Below, piece after piece: positions 16,368-25,445 of a DNA stretch of 64,000 nucleotides (position 1 is the first letter of the stretch; each line of letters starts with the position of its first letter). The stretch is from Myxococcus landrumus (GTDB lineage Bacteria > Myxococcota > Myxococcia > Myxococcales > Myxococcaceae): the NCBI RefSeq assembly GCF_017301635.1, contig NZ_CP071091.1, positions 2,058,001 to 2,122,000 of the forward strand, in the 5' to 3' direction. A program made the translations under genes and the position numbers. The notes under the pieces are model-generated. The model had not been told where the DNA came from and ran no database searches. It was given only the letters and a program-made list of their open reading frames with translations.

Positions 16368-17336
16368 CTACAGGAGCTTCGCGGCTTCCAGGGCGTGGTA
16401 GGTGATGATGAGGTCGGCCCCCGCCCGCTTGATGCCGGTGAGCGTCTCCAGCATCACCCGTTCGTAGTCAATCCAACCATTCTGTCCGGCGGCCTTGAGC
16501 ATGGCGTACTCGCCGGAGACGTTGTAGGCGGCCAGGGGCAGGTCGAAGCGCTCGCGCACCGCTCGGATGACGTCCAGGTAGGCCAGCGCGGGCTTGACCA
16601 TGAGCATGTCGGCCCCCTCCTCCACGTCCAGCGCCACTTCCTTGAGCGCCTCCCGCACGTTGCCCGGGTCCATCTGGTAGCCCCGGCGGTCGCCCGACTT
16701 GGGGGTGCTCTGGGCGGCCTCGCGGAAGGGGCCGTAGTAGCCGGAGGCGTACTTGGCCGCGTAGGAGAGGATGGGGATGTCCGTCAGGCGCACCTCGTCG
16801 AGCGCGCGGCGGATGGCCCCCACCCGCCCATCCATCATGTCCGACGGGGCGATGATGTCCGCGCCCGCCTGCGCGCACGTGACGGACATCTGCGCGAGCA
16901 GGGGCAGCGTGGCGTCATTGACGACGTGGCCCTCCTCCAGCACGCCGCAGTGGCCATGGTCCGTGTACTCGCACAGACACACGTCGGCGATGACCTGGAG
17001 GTCCGGCTCGGCCGCCTTGATTTCGCGGATGGCGCGCTGGACGATTCCATCGCGCGCGTAGGCCTGCGTGCCCTGGGCATCCTTGTGGTCGGGAATCCCG
17101 AAGAGGATGACGGAGGGCACCCCCAGGGCCTTGGCCTGGCGGGCCTCCGCCACCGCGTGCTCCACCGACAGGTTGAAGATGCCCGGCATGGAGGCGATGG
17201 GACGGCGCACGTCCCGGCCTTCCACGACGAAGAGGGGATAGATGAAGTCCCCCGGGTCGAGCCGCGTTTCACGCACCATCTCTCGCAGGACGGGAGAACG
17301 GCGCAGGCGGCGGGGGCGGTGGACGGGATGGGCCAT
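16368..17336 (-). CDS. hemB: Delta-aminolevulinic acid dehydratase (porphobilinogen synthase)
   Basis: 322 aa from the ATG at 17336. It condenses two 5-aminolevulinates to porphobilinogen in haem and tetrapyrrole synthesis, in the cytoplasm as a homo-octamer. The active-site Schiff-base lysines are present: '[17 protein letters not shown]' (Lys195) and '[12 protein letters not shown]' (Lys248). The zinc-type cysteine triad is present at '[13 protein letters not shown]' (Cys120, 122, 130), so this is a Zn enzyme rather than the Mg-only type. Length is normal. It lies alone on its strand, 75 bp from the DUF4177-like gene, which it may precede in a transcript. Confidence 0.98.
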   Translation of the reverse strand: MAHPVHRPRRLRRSPVLREMVRETRLDPGDFIYPLFVVEGRDVRRPIASMPGIFNLSVEHAVAEARQAKALGVPSVILFGIPDHKDAQGTQAYARDGIVQRAIREIKAAEPDLQVIADVCLCEYTDHGHCGVLEEGHVVNDATLPLLAQMSVTCAQAGADIIAPSDMMDGRVGAIRRALDEVRLTDIPILSYAAKYASGYYGPFREAAQSTPKSGDRRGYQMDPGNVREALKEVALDVEEGADMLMVKPALAYLDVIRAVRERFDLPLAAYNVSGEYAMLKAAGQNGWIDYERVMLETLTGIKRAGADLIITYHALEAAKLL

Positions 17337-17400
17337 GATGGACGCCGATATAAACCGGCGCCGCCCGGCCTTCATCGTTTCCGTGTGTCCGCCCGGCTGC

Positions 17401-17610
17401 TCACCCTGCGGCGAGCCGCCAGCTCAACTGATGACGCTGACGCTCCCGGGCCTGGCGCTGTGCCCGGGCCTCCGCGAGATCCGCCTCGTGCAGTGCCCGT
17501 GCGTAGCGCACGCGCGCCGCCTGGGTCCCCGACGCGAGCTCCAGCTCCGCGGCGGCCAGTTCCCGGCGGGCTTCCTCGCGCTGCTGCTCGATGCGATCCT
17601 CGTACGTCAT
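17401..17610 (-). CDS. 69-aa coiled-coil-type small protein
   Basis: Starts at the ATG at 17610, preceded 5 nt upstream by a near-perfect GGAGGAG. The product is almost all charged residues and alanine ('[18 protein letters not shown]' onward), which predicts one long helix or coiled coil. No cysteines or hydrophobic segment. A much longer reading upstream (to 18114) is opposite the ABC transporter gene and is spurious. Role unknown; it sits 64 bp upstream of hemB on the same strand. Confidence 0.75.
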   Translation of the reverse strand: MTYEDRIEQQREEARRELAAAELELASGTQAARVRYARALHEADLAEARAQRQARERQRHQLSWRLAAG

Positions 17611-17851
17611 CCGTCTCCTCCAGAAGTGGGGTGTGCCCCGCGTTCTGCACGGGCCGGACCAGCGGGATCGAAACGCGCAAGGGCTCGAAACGACGAGGTG
17701 TCGCGCCGCGGCAGGTACCGCAGGCGTGCGAAAGGCCTTACCCAGCGCCGCGAAACCGTGGCCGCGGGGCCATGCCTCCATGGCTTCGCTGCCGCCCTGC
17801 CCCTCTGCGTGCGACGGCGGCAATCGCCGGCCGGGTCGCTCGTCTACAGTC

Positions 17852-18802
17852 GTGAACGTGACAAACAGCGCGCCAGCCATCGAAGTCAGCAACCTGCGGA
17901 AGACGTATCGCCGCGCCTTCAGGAAGACCGGCAACATCGCCCTCCAGGGCATGGACCTGGTCGTTCCGAGAGGCAGCGCCTTTGGCCTCATCGGGCCCAA
18001 CGGCGCCGGCAAGACGACCTTCATCAAGAGCATCCTGGGCATCGTCCAACCCACCGAGGGCACGGTGCGCGTGCTGGGAGGCTCTCCCGAGGACGCCCGA
18101 ATCCGCGCGCGCATCGGCTACCTGCCGGAGCGACTGCACCTGCCCGGCTCGTGGACGCCCACCGCGTTCCTCGCCATGGTGGGCCGGCTCAAGAGCCTGC
18201 CTCCCGACGCCGCGGGCGACCTGCGGCTATTGGAGCGGGTGGGCCTCTCGGACGCCGTGTCGCGCAAGATTGGCGGCTACTCCAAGGGCATGCGTCAGCG
18301 GCTGGGATTGGCCGCGGCGCTCATCGGCAAGCCGGAGCTGCTGGTGCTGGATGAGCCCACGGACGGCATCGACCCGATGGGCCGCATGGAGGTGCGGCGC
18401 ATCCTCCAGGAAGAGGTCCAGCGAGGCACGACGCTCTTCCTGAACTCGCACCTTCTGGCGGAGACGGAGCGCATCTGCGACCGCGTCGCCATCCTCGCGC
18501 AAGGGCGGGTGGTGCGAGAGGGCCGAGTGGACGACCTGGTGCGGGGTGAGTCGCGGTGGATTGCCCGCTTCGCGCCGGGAGCCAACACGGAGGGCCTGTC
18601 GGGTGCGGGCTTCGTGCCCGCCCGGGCGGATGGCTTGTACCACGTGGAGGCTCCGGACGCGGCGGCGCTCAACGCGGCGCTGGACCGGGCCCGGGCGTCG
18701 GGGGCGTTGCTGGTGGAGTTGCGGCGGGACGGAATGGACTTGGAGTCGGTGTTGCTGGGAACCGTGGGCGCCGAACAGGCGCGGGCAGGGGTGGCGGCAT
18801 GA
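17852..18802 (+). CDS. ABC transporter ATP-binding protein
   Basis: 316 aa, GTG start (17852, or 17858); no strong Shine-Dalgarno. Walker A 'GPNGAGKTT', signature 'YSKGMRQRLG' and Walker B 'LLVLDEPTDGID' are intact, with the H-loop at 'LNSHLL'. The C-terminal ~90 residues are an extension with mixed alpha/beta pattern, as in ABC-2 type exporters. It pairs with the permease encoded immediately downstream with a 4 bp overlap. It probably exports an unknown substrate or serves natural-product resistance or gliding-type envelope functions; that part is inference. Confidence 0.93.
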   Translation: MNVTNSAPAIEVSNLRKTYRRAFRKTGNIALQGMDLVVPRGSAFGLIGPNGAGKTTFIKSILGIVQPTEGTVRVLGGSPEDARIRARIGYLPERLHLPGSWTPTAFLAMVGRLKSLPPDAAGDLRLLERVGLSDAVSRKIGGYSKGMRQRLGLAAALIGKPELLVLDEPTDGIDPMGRMEVRRILQEEVQRGTTLFLNSHLLAETERICDRVAILAQGRVVREGRVDDLVRGESRWIARFAPGANTEGLSGAGFVPARADGLYHVEAPDAAALNAALDRARASGALLVELRRDGMDLESVLLGTVGAEQARAGVAA

Positions 18803-19635
18803 AGCCGGTGTTGGGTATCGCGGGGTACGTGCTGCGCGAGGCAGCGGCCCGCAAGTTCATCCTGGCGTTCCTGGCGGGAATCACGCTGGTGCTGACGGTG
18901 GTCGCGTTGAGCCTGCGCCTGGAGGTCATCGACGGAGCGCTGGCGGCCTCGCGGCTGTTCGGCGAGGAGATCAACTCGAACATCCAATCCGTCGACATGG
19001 CGCTGCGGCCCGTGTACCAGGCGGCGGCGTTCATCGTGTTCTACGGAGGCATCCTGTTCGGCATCGTCGCGTGCTCGGACTTCGCGCCCAGCCTGATGTC
19101 ACCCGGGCGCATCGAGCACCTGCTCGCGCTGCCCATCCAGCGCTGGCACCTGCTGGCGGGGACGTTCCTGGGCGTGATGACGCTGGCGCTGGGCGGCACG
19201 CTGTATGGCACCACGGGGTTGGTGCTCATCTTCGGCGTCAAGGCGGGGTATTGGACGGTGGGGCCGTTGGTCTCGGGGCTCCTGGCCTGTGTGGGCTTCG
19301 CGGCGGTGTACGCGGTGATGTTGACCACGGCCACGCTGGTGCGCAGCGCGGCGCTGTGCGCGGCGGCGGGGGCCTTGTGCCTCGTGGGTGGAATCATCGC
19401 GGGCCATCGGCACACCATCTCCAACTTCTTCGAGTCGGGCGTGAGCCGGGCGGCCTTCCGAGGGGTGACGCTGGTCCTCCCCCGCCTGTCCTCGCTGGCG
19501 GAGGCCGCGGGCAACATGGCGGCGTCCGCCCCCTTGGAGGTCCGCTCGCTGGGGACGCTGTTGCTGGGGGTGTTCGTGTTCGGGCTGGGGGTGCTGGCGT
19601 TGGGGTTCTGGCGATTCGAAGGGAAGGATTACTGA
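18799..19635 (+). CDS. ABC-2 type transporter permease
   Basis: 278 aa, ATG overlapping the ATPase stop. Six hydrophobic segments (~18-40, ~73-95, ~113-135, ~143-165, ~170-195, ~250-272) in the ABC-2 layout, with a periplasmic loop after the first. It should form the membrane half of the transporter with the upstream ATPase (two copies of each). No substrate clue. Gene 19637 follows after one base. Confidence 0.87.
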   Translation: MKPVLGIAGYVLREAAARKFILAFLAGITLVLTVVALSLRLEVIDGALAASRLFGEEINSNIQSVDMALRPVYQAAAFIVFYGGILFGIVACSDFAPSLMSPGRIEHLLALPIQRWHLLAGTFLGVMTLALGGTLYGTTGLVLIFGVKAGYWTVGPLVSGLLACVGFAAVYAVMLTTATLVRSAALCAAAGALCLVGGIIAGHRHTISNFFESGVSRAAFRGVTLVLPRLSSLAEAAGNMAASAPLEVRSLGTLLLGVFVFGLGVLALGFWRFEGKDY

Positions 19636-19636
19636 C

Positions 19637-20812
19637 ATGGAGAAGCGTCAGAAGCGGCGGGTGTGGTTGGTGGTGGCGGCGGCGCTGCTGGCCCTCGCCG
19701 CGCTGTTGATGGTCGCGGGACAGGGAGAGGTGCCCGAGGTCGAAGCCCTCAAGGTGGACTTCCCACGTCGGATGCGCACCGCCGAGCGCGAGCGCGCGGA
19801 GCGACGCAGGACTCACGTCATGCCCGTGGTGGCGGCAGCCTCGGACTCAGGCACCCCGGCCGAGCGCCCGCGTCCCAATGACCCGGTGCTCGCGGCGCTT
19901 CCTCGCGGCAAGGGGAAGACGGCGGTGGTCATCGAGGCCAATGCGCTGAGGCACTCGCCCGTGGGGGAGCTGCTCCTGGACTGCATGATGCGGGACGGGG
20001 GCAAGCAGCTCGAGGAGTTCCGCGAGAAGAGCGGCGTGGATCCGCTCAAGGACCTGGACCGGCTGGTCATCACCGATGAGGGGATGATGCTGTCGGGTGA
20101 CTTCTCCAAGGCCCGCTTCAAGGACCTGATGAAGGACGGCGTGTCGTCGGACTATGGCGAGAACGCCCGCGTGTACGAGCCGGGCGAGACCACCACCGAG
20201 GGCCCGAATGGCGCCACCGTGAAGCGGCGGGAGTCGTCCGCCATCGGGACGTGGAACAACCAGCTCATCGTGATGGGCCGGTCGCCGGACGACGTGAAGT
20301 CCGCCATCGACCGCGTCGAGGGACGGGGCCCGGACGAGCCCCCCGCCATCTCCGAGAACAGCACCTATGGCGAGATGTACGGCGTGCTGTCCGTGGACAT
20401 GATCGCCCGGCTGTTTCCCCCGGAGCAGGCGGCGCTGGCCCAGCGGCTGCGCAACGTGGCGCAGAACGTGGAGCTGCATCTGGACGCGACGTCGGATGTG
20501 GCGCTGGTGGCCGACATCCAGGGCGCCAACGCGGACGAGGTGACGGACCTGGGCAAGTCGCTGGGCGCCGCGATGTCCCTCGCGCGCATCCAGGCGCAGG
20601 CACAGGGCGAGAAGGAGCTCGCGCAGCTGCTCGACTTCGCCAAGGTGAAGCCCGACGGAAGCTCCTTCACGTTGGAGATGGCCGTGCCCCTGTCTGTCAT
20701 CAAGGAGCGTCTGGCCTTCTGCCGCGAGGAGCGGCGCGCCACACCTGAGCAACCCGCGACGGAAGAAGGCACCGAGAAGGGGGTCGAATCCGCCCCGCCC
20801 GTGGCGCCGTAA
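19637..20812 (+). CDS. Membrane-anchored periplasmic protein of an ABC exporter operon
   Basis: 391 aa. One N-terminal transmembrane segment (~9-27) after a basic start, then a ~330-residue soluble domain with disordered ends. It contains 'VVIEANALRHSPVGELL', 'DCMMRDGGKQLEEFREKSGVDPLKDLDRL' in parts, and 'YGVLSVDMIARLFPPEQ'. It begins 1 bp after the permease, so it is the third gene of that operon and probably acts at the periplasmic face of the transporter. I do not recognise the family; no enzymatic motif is visible. Confidence 0.8.
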   Translation: MEKRQKRRVWLVVAAALLALAALLMVAGQGEVPEVEALKVDFPRRMRTAERERAERRRTHVMPVVAAASDSGTPAERPRPNDPVLAALPRGKGKTAVVIEANALRHSPVGELLLDCMMRDGGKQLEEFREKSGVDPLKDLDRLVITDEGMMLSGDFSKARFKDLMKDGVSSDYGENARVYEPGETTTEGPNGATVKRRESSAIGTWNNQLIVMGRSPDDVKSAIDRVEGRGPDEPPAISENSTYGEMYGVLSVDMIARLFPPEQAALAQRLRNVAQNVELHLDATSDVALVADIQGANADEVTDLGKSLGAAMSLARIQAQAQGEKELAQLLDFAKVKPDGSSFTLEMAVPLSVIKERLAFCREERRATPEQPATEEGTEKGVESAPPVAP

Positions 20813-20963
20813 ACCCACTCCAGAACCGCGCCCTGCCCCGTCGTACGAGACACGCCCTGGGGCGGGCGTGGTCGGTCTGGAAAAAGCTCAGCCATCTCTG
20901 CGAGGCTTGCGGACAAGACACCTCATTCAATGAGGTCTGTCCTTCCCGCAAGAGAATCGCTTG

Positions 20964-23900
20964 ATGACTTCGCGCGTGTCGAGGGTAGCGCCGCTGTTGT
21001 TCGGTTCGGGCTTGTGCGCTCTCGTGTATCAGACTGTCTGGCTTCGGGAGTTCCGCCTCATCTTCGGCGCGAGTACCGCGGCATCCGCGGCCGTGCTGGC
21101 CATCTTCATGGCGGGACTGGGATTGGGTGGCGTGCTCCTGGGAGCTCGCGCCGACCGGAATCCCCGGCCCCTGAACTTCTACGCCCAGCTCGAGCTGCTC
21201 ATCGCCGGCAGCGCGGCGCTGAGCCCCTTCCTCGTCGAGCTGGCGCGCGCCGGTTACATCGGCGTGGGGGGGACGACCAGCCTGGGTCTCTTCCTGGGCT
21301 CGGTGGTACGACTGGTGCTGTCGGCGCTCGTGCTGGCGGTCCCCACGGTGCTGATGGGTGGAACGCTTCCGGCCGCCGCGCGGTCCGTGCAGTTGGACGC
21401 GGACCCGAACCGACGTCACCTCGCCATCCTCTACGGCGTGAATACCTTGGGGGCCGTCACCGGCGCGGCGCTCTCCACCTTCGTCCTGCTGGAGGTGTAC
21501 GGCAACCGCACCACGCTGTGGCTCGCGTGCCTCCTCAATGCCGCCGTCGCCATCGCCGCTCGCGGGGTGAGCCGGTCGATGGAGAGCGCCCCGGCAGCCG
21601 TGGCCCGCACGGAGACCGAGACGAACCAGGCTCCCGCCGCCGAGTCGCCCGCTCCGGCGATGGCGAGCCCGGCCTCCGACTCGCGCACGTCGCCGCCCTT
21701 CGCACGCGTGGCCGCGCTGGTGGTCGGTTTCGCGTTCCTGCTGATGGAGCTGGTCTGGTACCGGATGCTCGGGCCCATCCTCGGCGGGACGACCTTCACC
21801 TTCGGGCTCATCCTCGCCATGGCCTTGCTCGGCATCGGCCTGGGGGGCGCGGCCTACTCCATCGCATTCCGACACCGCGCGGCCACGCTGTCCGGCTTCG
21901 CCCTCACCTGCGCGGCGGAGGCCTTCTTCATCGCCCTGCCCTTCGCACTGGGTGACCACCTCGCCATCGTCGCCGCCCTGCTGCGCCCCCTGGGAGGATT
22001 GGGCTTCGGGGGAATGATGCTGAGCTGGGCCCTGGTCGCGGCCGTCGTCATCCTGCCCGCGGCGTTCATCTCCGGCATCCAGTTCCCGCTGCTCCTCGCG
22101 CTCGTTGGAAAGGGCCGCCAGGACGTGGGCAAGCAAGTGGGCCAAGTCTACGCGTGGAACACCGTGGGCTCCATCGCCGGCTCGCTCGCGGGTGGCTTCG
22201 GGGTGATTCCCCTCATGACGGCGCCGGTGACGTGGCAGCTCGTCGCGGGAATCCTCGCCATGCTGGGACTGGTGTCGGCGACGCTGTCCCTGCGCCTCGA
22301 GCGCGGCAAGGGCGCGCTGCTCGTCCCCGTGTCCGTCGCGGCGCTCGCGCTGGTGTTGCTGTCCGCGCGAGGGCCCTCCGCGGCGTGGCGTCATGGGAGC
22401 ATCGGCGCGGGCCGCTCCGACCTCAACCAGACGAGCCTCAATCACATCGAAGCCTGGCTCCGCGAGAAGTCGCGAGACATCGTCTGGGAGCAGGACGGCG
22501 TCGAGAGCAGCGTCGCGCTGAGCGCGGCGAATGGCCTGGCCTTCATCGTCAATGGCAAGGTGGATGGCAACACCATCGGAGATGCGCCCACGCAGGTGAT
22601 GAGTGGACTGCTCGGCGCGATGCTGCATCCCGACCCCAAGAACGCACTCATCATCGGCCTTGGGACAGGCAGCACCGCGGGGTGGCTCGGAGCGATTCCC
22701 CGGATGGAGCGGGTGGATGTGGTGGAGATCGAGCCCGCCATCCTCGAGGTCGCCCGTCGCTGCCACGCGGTGAACGCCGACGTGATGGACAACCCGAAGG
22801 TCCACACCTCCATCGCGGATGCGCGGGAGGTGCTGCTCACCACCCGGCAGCGCTACGACATCATCTTCTCGGAGCCCTCCAATCCCTATCGCGCGGGCAT
22901 CTCCAGCCTCTTCACCCGAGACTTCTATCAGGCCGTGAAACAGCGCCTCTCCGAAGGCGGCATCTTCGTGCAGTGGCTCCAGGCCTACGAGGTGGACGCG
23001 CACACGGTCCAGAGCGCCTACGCCACCCTGGCCTCGGAGTTCGAGTTCGTGGAGACGTGGCAAGTCCACCACGGAGACCTGCTGTTGGTGGCGACCCGGC
23101 AGCCGCTCGTCCACGACATCGCCCGGCTGAAGACTCGGATGGCCGAGGAGCCCTATCGCTCCGCGCTGCGCGCCACGTGGCGCACGGACGAGGCCGAGGG
23201 AGTCCTGGCGCGCTTCGTGGCCACCCCGGCCTTCACCGCGTCCGTCGCGGAGGCGAGCCAGGACTTCATCAACACCGACGACCTGTCCTTCATGGAGTTC
23301 GCCTTCGCACGCAGCCTGGGACGACAGGCGGGCTTCTCCATCGACACCCTCTGGAACGAGTCCCTGGCCTCGGGCACGAGCCGCCCCGCGATTGCGGGAG
23401 CGGTGGACTGGGAGCGCGTCGCGCAGCTTCGCGCGTGGAACCGCGTCCCGCTCGAACGAAGGAGCGCCCCCCTCCCTCGCTCGACGCTGGCGCGCCTGGC
23501 GTTCATCGACGCCTACACCAAGAACCAGCTCCCGCAGGCCCACACGCTCTGGATGAAGGAGCGCTGGGAGCCGCGAGGCCCGCTGGAACAGGTGGCCATC
23601 GCGAGTGTGCTCGCGCACGCGGGTGACGCCGAGGTGTTGAGCGCCCTGGAGCCCATGCGGTCGACGCTGCCCGCGGAAGTGGACTTGCTGGAAGGGCTCT
23701 ACCGGCTGCGAAAGGGGCAACGGGAGCTGGCCACGTCGCTCTTCGAGCGCGCGCTCATCACCCTGCGGAAGACGCCGTGGACCGCCTCGGAGGTTCCTCG
23801 CGGCGTCTTCCCGGAGTTCGTCGCCATCGCACGCGCCGACAAGGCCCTGGGCAAGAAGCTCTTCGACGCCCTCTCCCTGCCCTTCGCCGCGGACGCCTTC

Positions 23901-24227
23901 ACCGTCGCGCGACAGGAGACGCGGGTGGAGATCGCCCTCCTCGTGGACTGGTTGGGCCTGTGTGTTTCAGCGCTCCAGCCCATCGAGCCCCATACCCTCT
24001 GGGACAGCGCACAACTGCATGCTCGCGCCCAGTGCTACGCGCACCATGGACACCCCTCCGCGAGCCAGGCTGAACGAGAGCTCGAGCACCTCATCGCTCA
24101 AGCACCGCCCCTGTTCATGGGGGGTGGCGCCTCGCACGGCGACGCGAATACGCAGCCGGGGCCCTTCCTGCCCCCCAGCTCGAACGGAGCACCGCCGCCC
24201 GTCGTGGCCGGAGAACCCGTGCCCTGA
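20964..24227 (+). CDS. Fused multi-pass membrane / spermidine-synthase-like protein
   Basis: 1087 aa from the ATG at 20964 (a TTG lies just before). Residues 1-~470 are ~12-14 hydrophobic helices, an MFS-like half ('ALVYQTVWLREFRLIFG' near the N-terminus). Residues ~500-760 are a SAM-dependent aminopropyltransferase-like domain: 'LIIGLGTGSTAGWL', 'VEIEPAILEVAR', 'FSEPSNPYRAG', 'FVQWLQAYEV'. The catalytic Asp of true SpeE is replaced by Ser in 'SEPSNP', as usual in this fused family. Residues ~800-1087 are a helical/TPR-like extension. Function is unknown; spermidine synthesis is doubtful. Single gene, convergent with the DUF1015 gene. Confidence 0.85.
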   Translation: MTSRVSRVAPLLFGSGLCALVYQTVWLREFRLIFGASTAASAAVLAIFMAGLGLGGVLLGARADRNPRPLNFYAQLELLIAGSAALSPFLVELARAGYIGVGGTTSLGLFLGSVVRLVLSALVLAVPTVLMGGTLPAAARSVQLDADPNRRHLAILYGVNTLGAVTGAALSTFVLLEVYGNRTTLWLACLLNAAVAIAARGVSRSMESAPAAVARTETETNQAPAAESPAPAMASPASDSRTSPPFARVAALVVGFAFLLMELVWYRMLGPILGGTTFTFGLILAMALLGIGLGGAAYSIAFRHRAATLSGFALTCAAEAFFIALPFALGDHLAIVAALLRPLGGLGFGGMMLSWALVAAVVILPAAFISGIQFPLLLALVGKGRQDVGKQVGQVYAWNTVGSIAGSLAGGFGVIPLMTAPVTWQLVAGILAMLGLVSATLSLRLERGKGALLVPVSVAALALVLLSARGPSAAWRHGSIGAGRSDLNQTSLNHIEAWLREKSRDIVWEQDGVESSVALSAANGLAFIVNGKVDGNTIGDAPTQVMSGLLGAMLHPDPKNALIIGLGTGSTAGWLGAIPRMERVDVVEIEPAILEVARRCHAVNADVMDNPKVHTSIADAREVLLTTRQRYDIIFSEPSNPYRAGISSLFTRDFYQAVKQRLSEGGIFVQWLQAYEVDAHTVQSAYATLASEFEFVETWQVHHGDLLLVATRQPLVHDIARLKTRMAEEPYRSALRATWRTDEAEGVLARFVATPAFTASVAEASQDFINTDDLSFMEFAFARSLGRQAGFSIDTLWNESLASGTSRPAIAGAVDWERVAQLRAWNRVPLERRSAPLPRSTLARLAFIDAYTKNQLPQAHTLWMKERWEPRGPLEQVAIASVLAHAGDAEVLSALEPMRSTLPAEVDLLEGLYRLRKGQRELATSLFERALITLRKTPWTASEVPRGVFPEFVAIARADKALGKKLFDALSLPFAADAFTVARQETRVEIALLVDWLGLCVSALQPIEPHTLWDSAQLHARAQCYAHHGHPSASQAERELEHLIAQAPPLFMGGGASHGDANTQPGPFLPPSSNGAPPPVVAGEPVP

Positions 24228-24231
24228 GCCG

Positions 24232-25377
24232 TCACGCGTCCGTGTCGAGGTACAACAGGCCCGCGGGTGGCATCGGCTCCACCCGCAGCGTCCTCGGCGG
24301 CAACGTGGCCTGCGCCTCCATCACGGCGCGCACTTCCCACACCGGCGGAGGGTTGAGGGCGAAGCCCACCTGGAACGTCCCCGTCTCCACGCCCTTCACC
24401 AGGGGCAGCAGTCCTTCGACGGGGAAGACCTGCGGATGCCCGGGTGACTCGGGCTCCTGGATGCCGAGCACCGTCCTCAGCACCAGCGCATTGAGCAGTG
24501 CCAGGTCCAGGCTTCGCAACGTCGGGTTGCGAGGCGCGCCCTTCAAGTGCGCCAGGTCCAGGCCCTGCCGGAAGCGCAGGATGCGTCCTCGGCCGCCGGG
24601 CAACACGAGCAGCACCGCGTGGTGCCCGCTGATGAGCGTCGCCAGCCGCTCACGCGCGGCCACCAACCCACGAGGCGTATCGAGCGGCTCATCCAACTCG
24701 TAGACACGCGCGTACGCCGTCACCAGCGTGAGGAAGGTCTCCTCCCGAAACGTCCCCACGCCCTTGAGCGCGCGGTGCACGGGCAACAACTCCAGGCCCG
24801 GGTCCGACAGCGGCACGATGGCCGCCAGCGTCGGCCCCACATCCGCCAGCGCGGTGAGCGGGCGCATGGGCGCCTCGTCCAGCACGGCCTGGATGCGCTT
24901 GGAGACGGGCGAGGGCTCGATTCGGCGCAGCACGAGCATGCGACCGCCATACTCCCCCTCCCAGACAGGGGTCGCCCGCTCACTCGCCTCCGCCAGCAGC
25001 CCCCGGAAGACACCGTGGTCGTCCGCGGTGAGGGTGACGGCGGGCTCGATTTCCCAGGCGCGAGGACGATACGGGTCGTGCTCCAGCGGCACCCCTCCAT
25101 CCGGCCGCAGCCCGCAGAGGAGGTAGCGCACAGGCGGGCCCCCCAGCTTGCCCGCCTGGCTGTGGACCTCCACCACGTACAGGGAGGGCCGGGCGTCTAT
25201 CAGCAACACCCCCGACTCTCGCTGGCGACGAAGCTCCGCCGAGGGATTGGCCGCCTCCAGCAAGGGCCGGACATGGGCCGGTTGGGGCGCCGCGTTTCCA
25301 CGCGGCACGACACCAGAGGGCTCGAGAGTCCGAGCCAAGGAGGGCAGCAAGGCCGGGAAGGGATGGACGCGCGCCAT
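24232..25377 (-). CDS. DUF1015 family protein
   Basis: 381 aa. It resembles DUF1015 by its overall layout and by 'LLPVHRALKG' mid-protein. No signal peptide or membrane segment, so cytoplasmic. The family has no settled biochemical role; some members sit by serine/phosphoserine or NAD metabolism genes, but nothing here supports that. It is convergent with the fused membrane protein with only 4 bp between stops, and 69 bp from the next gene upstream. Confidence 0.78.
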   Translation of the reverse strand: MARVHPFPALLPSLARTLEPSGVVPRGNAAPQPAHVRPLLEAANPSAELRRQRESGVLLIDARPSLYVVEVHSQAGKLGGPPVRYLLCGLRPDGGVPLEHDPYRPRAWEIEPAVTLTADDHGVFRGLLAEASERATPVWEGEYGGRMLVLRRIEPSPVSKRIQAVLDEAPMRPLTALADVGPTLAAIVPLSDPGLELLPVHRALKGVGTFREETFLTLVTAYARVYELDEPLDTPRGLVAARERLATLISGHHAVLLVLPGGRGRILRFRQGLDLAHLKGAPRNPTLRSLDLALLNALVLRTVLGIQEPESPGHPQVFPVEGLLPLVKGVETGTFQVGFALNPPPVWEVRAVMEAQATLPPRTLRVEPMPPAGLLYLDTDA

Positions 25378-25445
25378 GTCGCCCGGAAGGTGGTGTCGTC
25401 TCCCCCACCTTGCCAGGACGCCCGCTTGTCCGCCCTACACCCCGT

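Noticed and set aside
20700-23720. 1006-aa open frame on the minus strand
   Set aside because: It lies opposite the membrane/spermidine-synthase fusion, has no membrane or domain pattern, is rich in His/Arg/Gln/Gly shadow composition and lacks a ribosome site.
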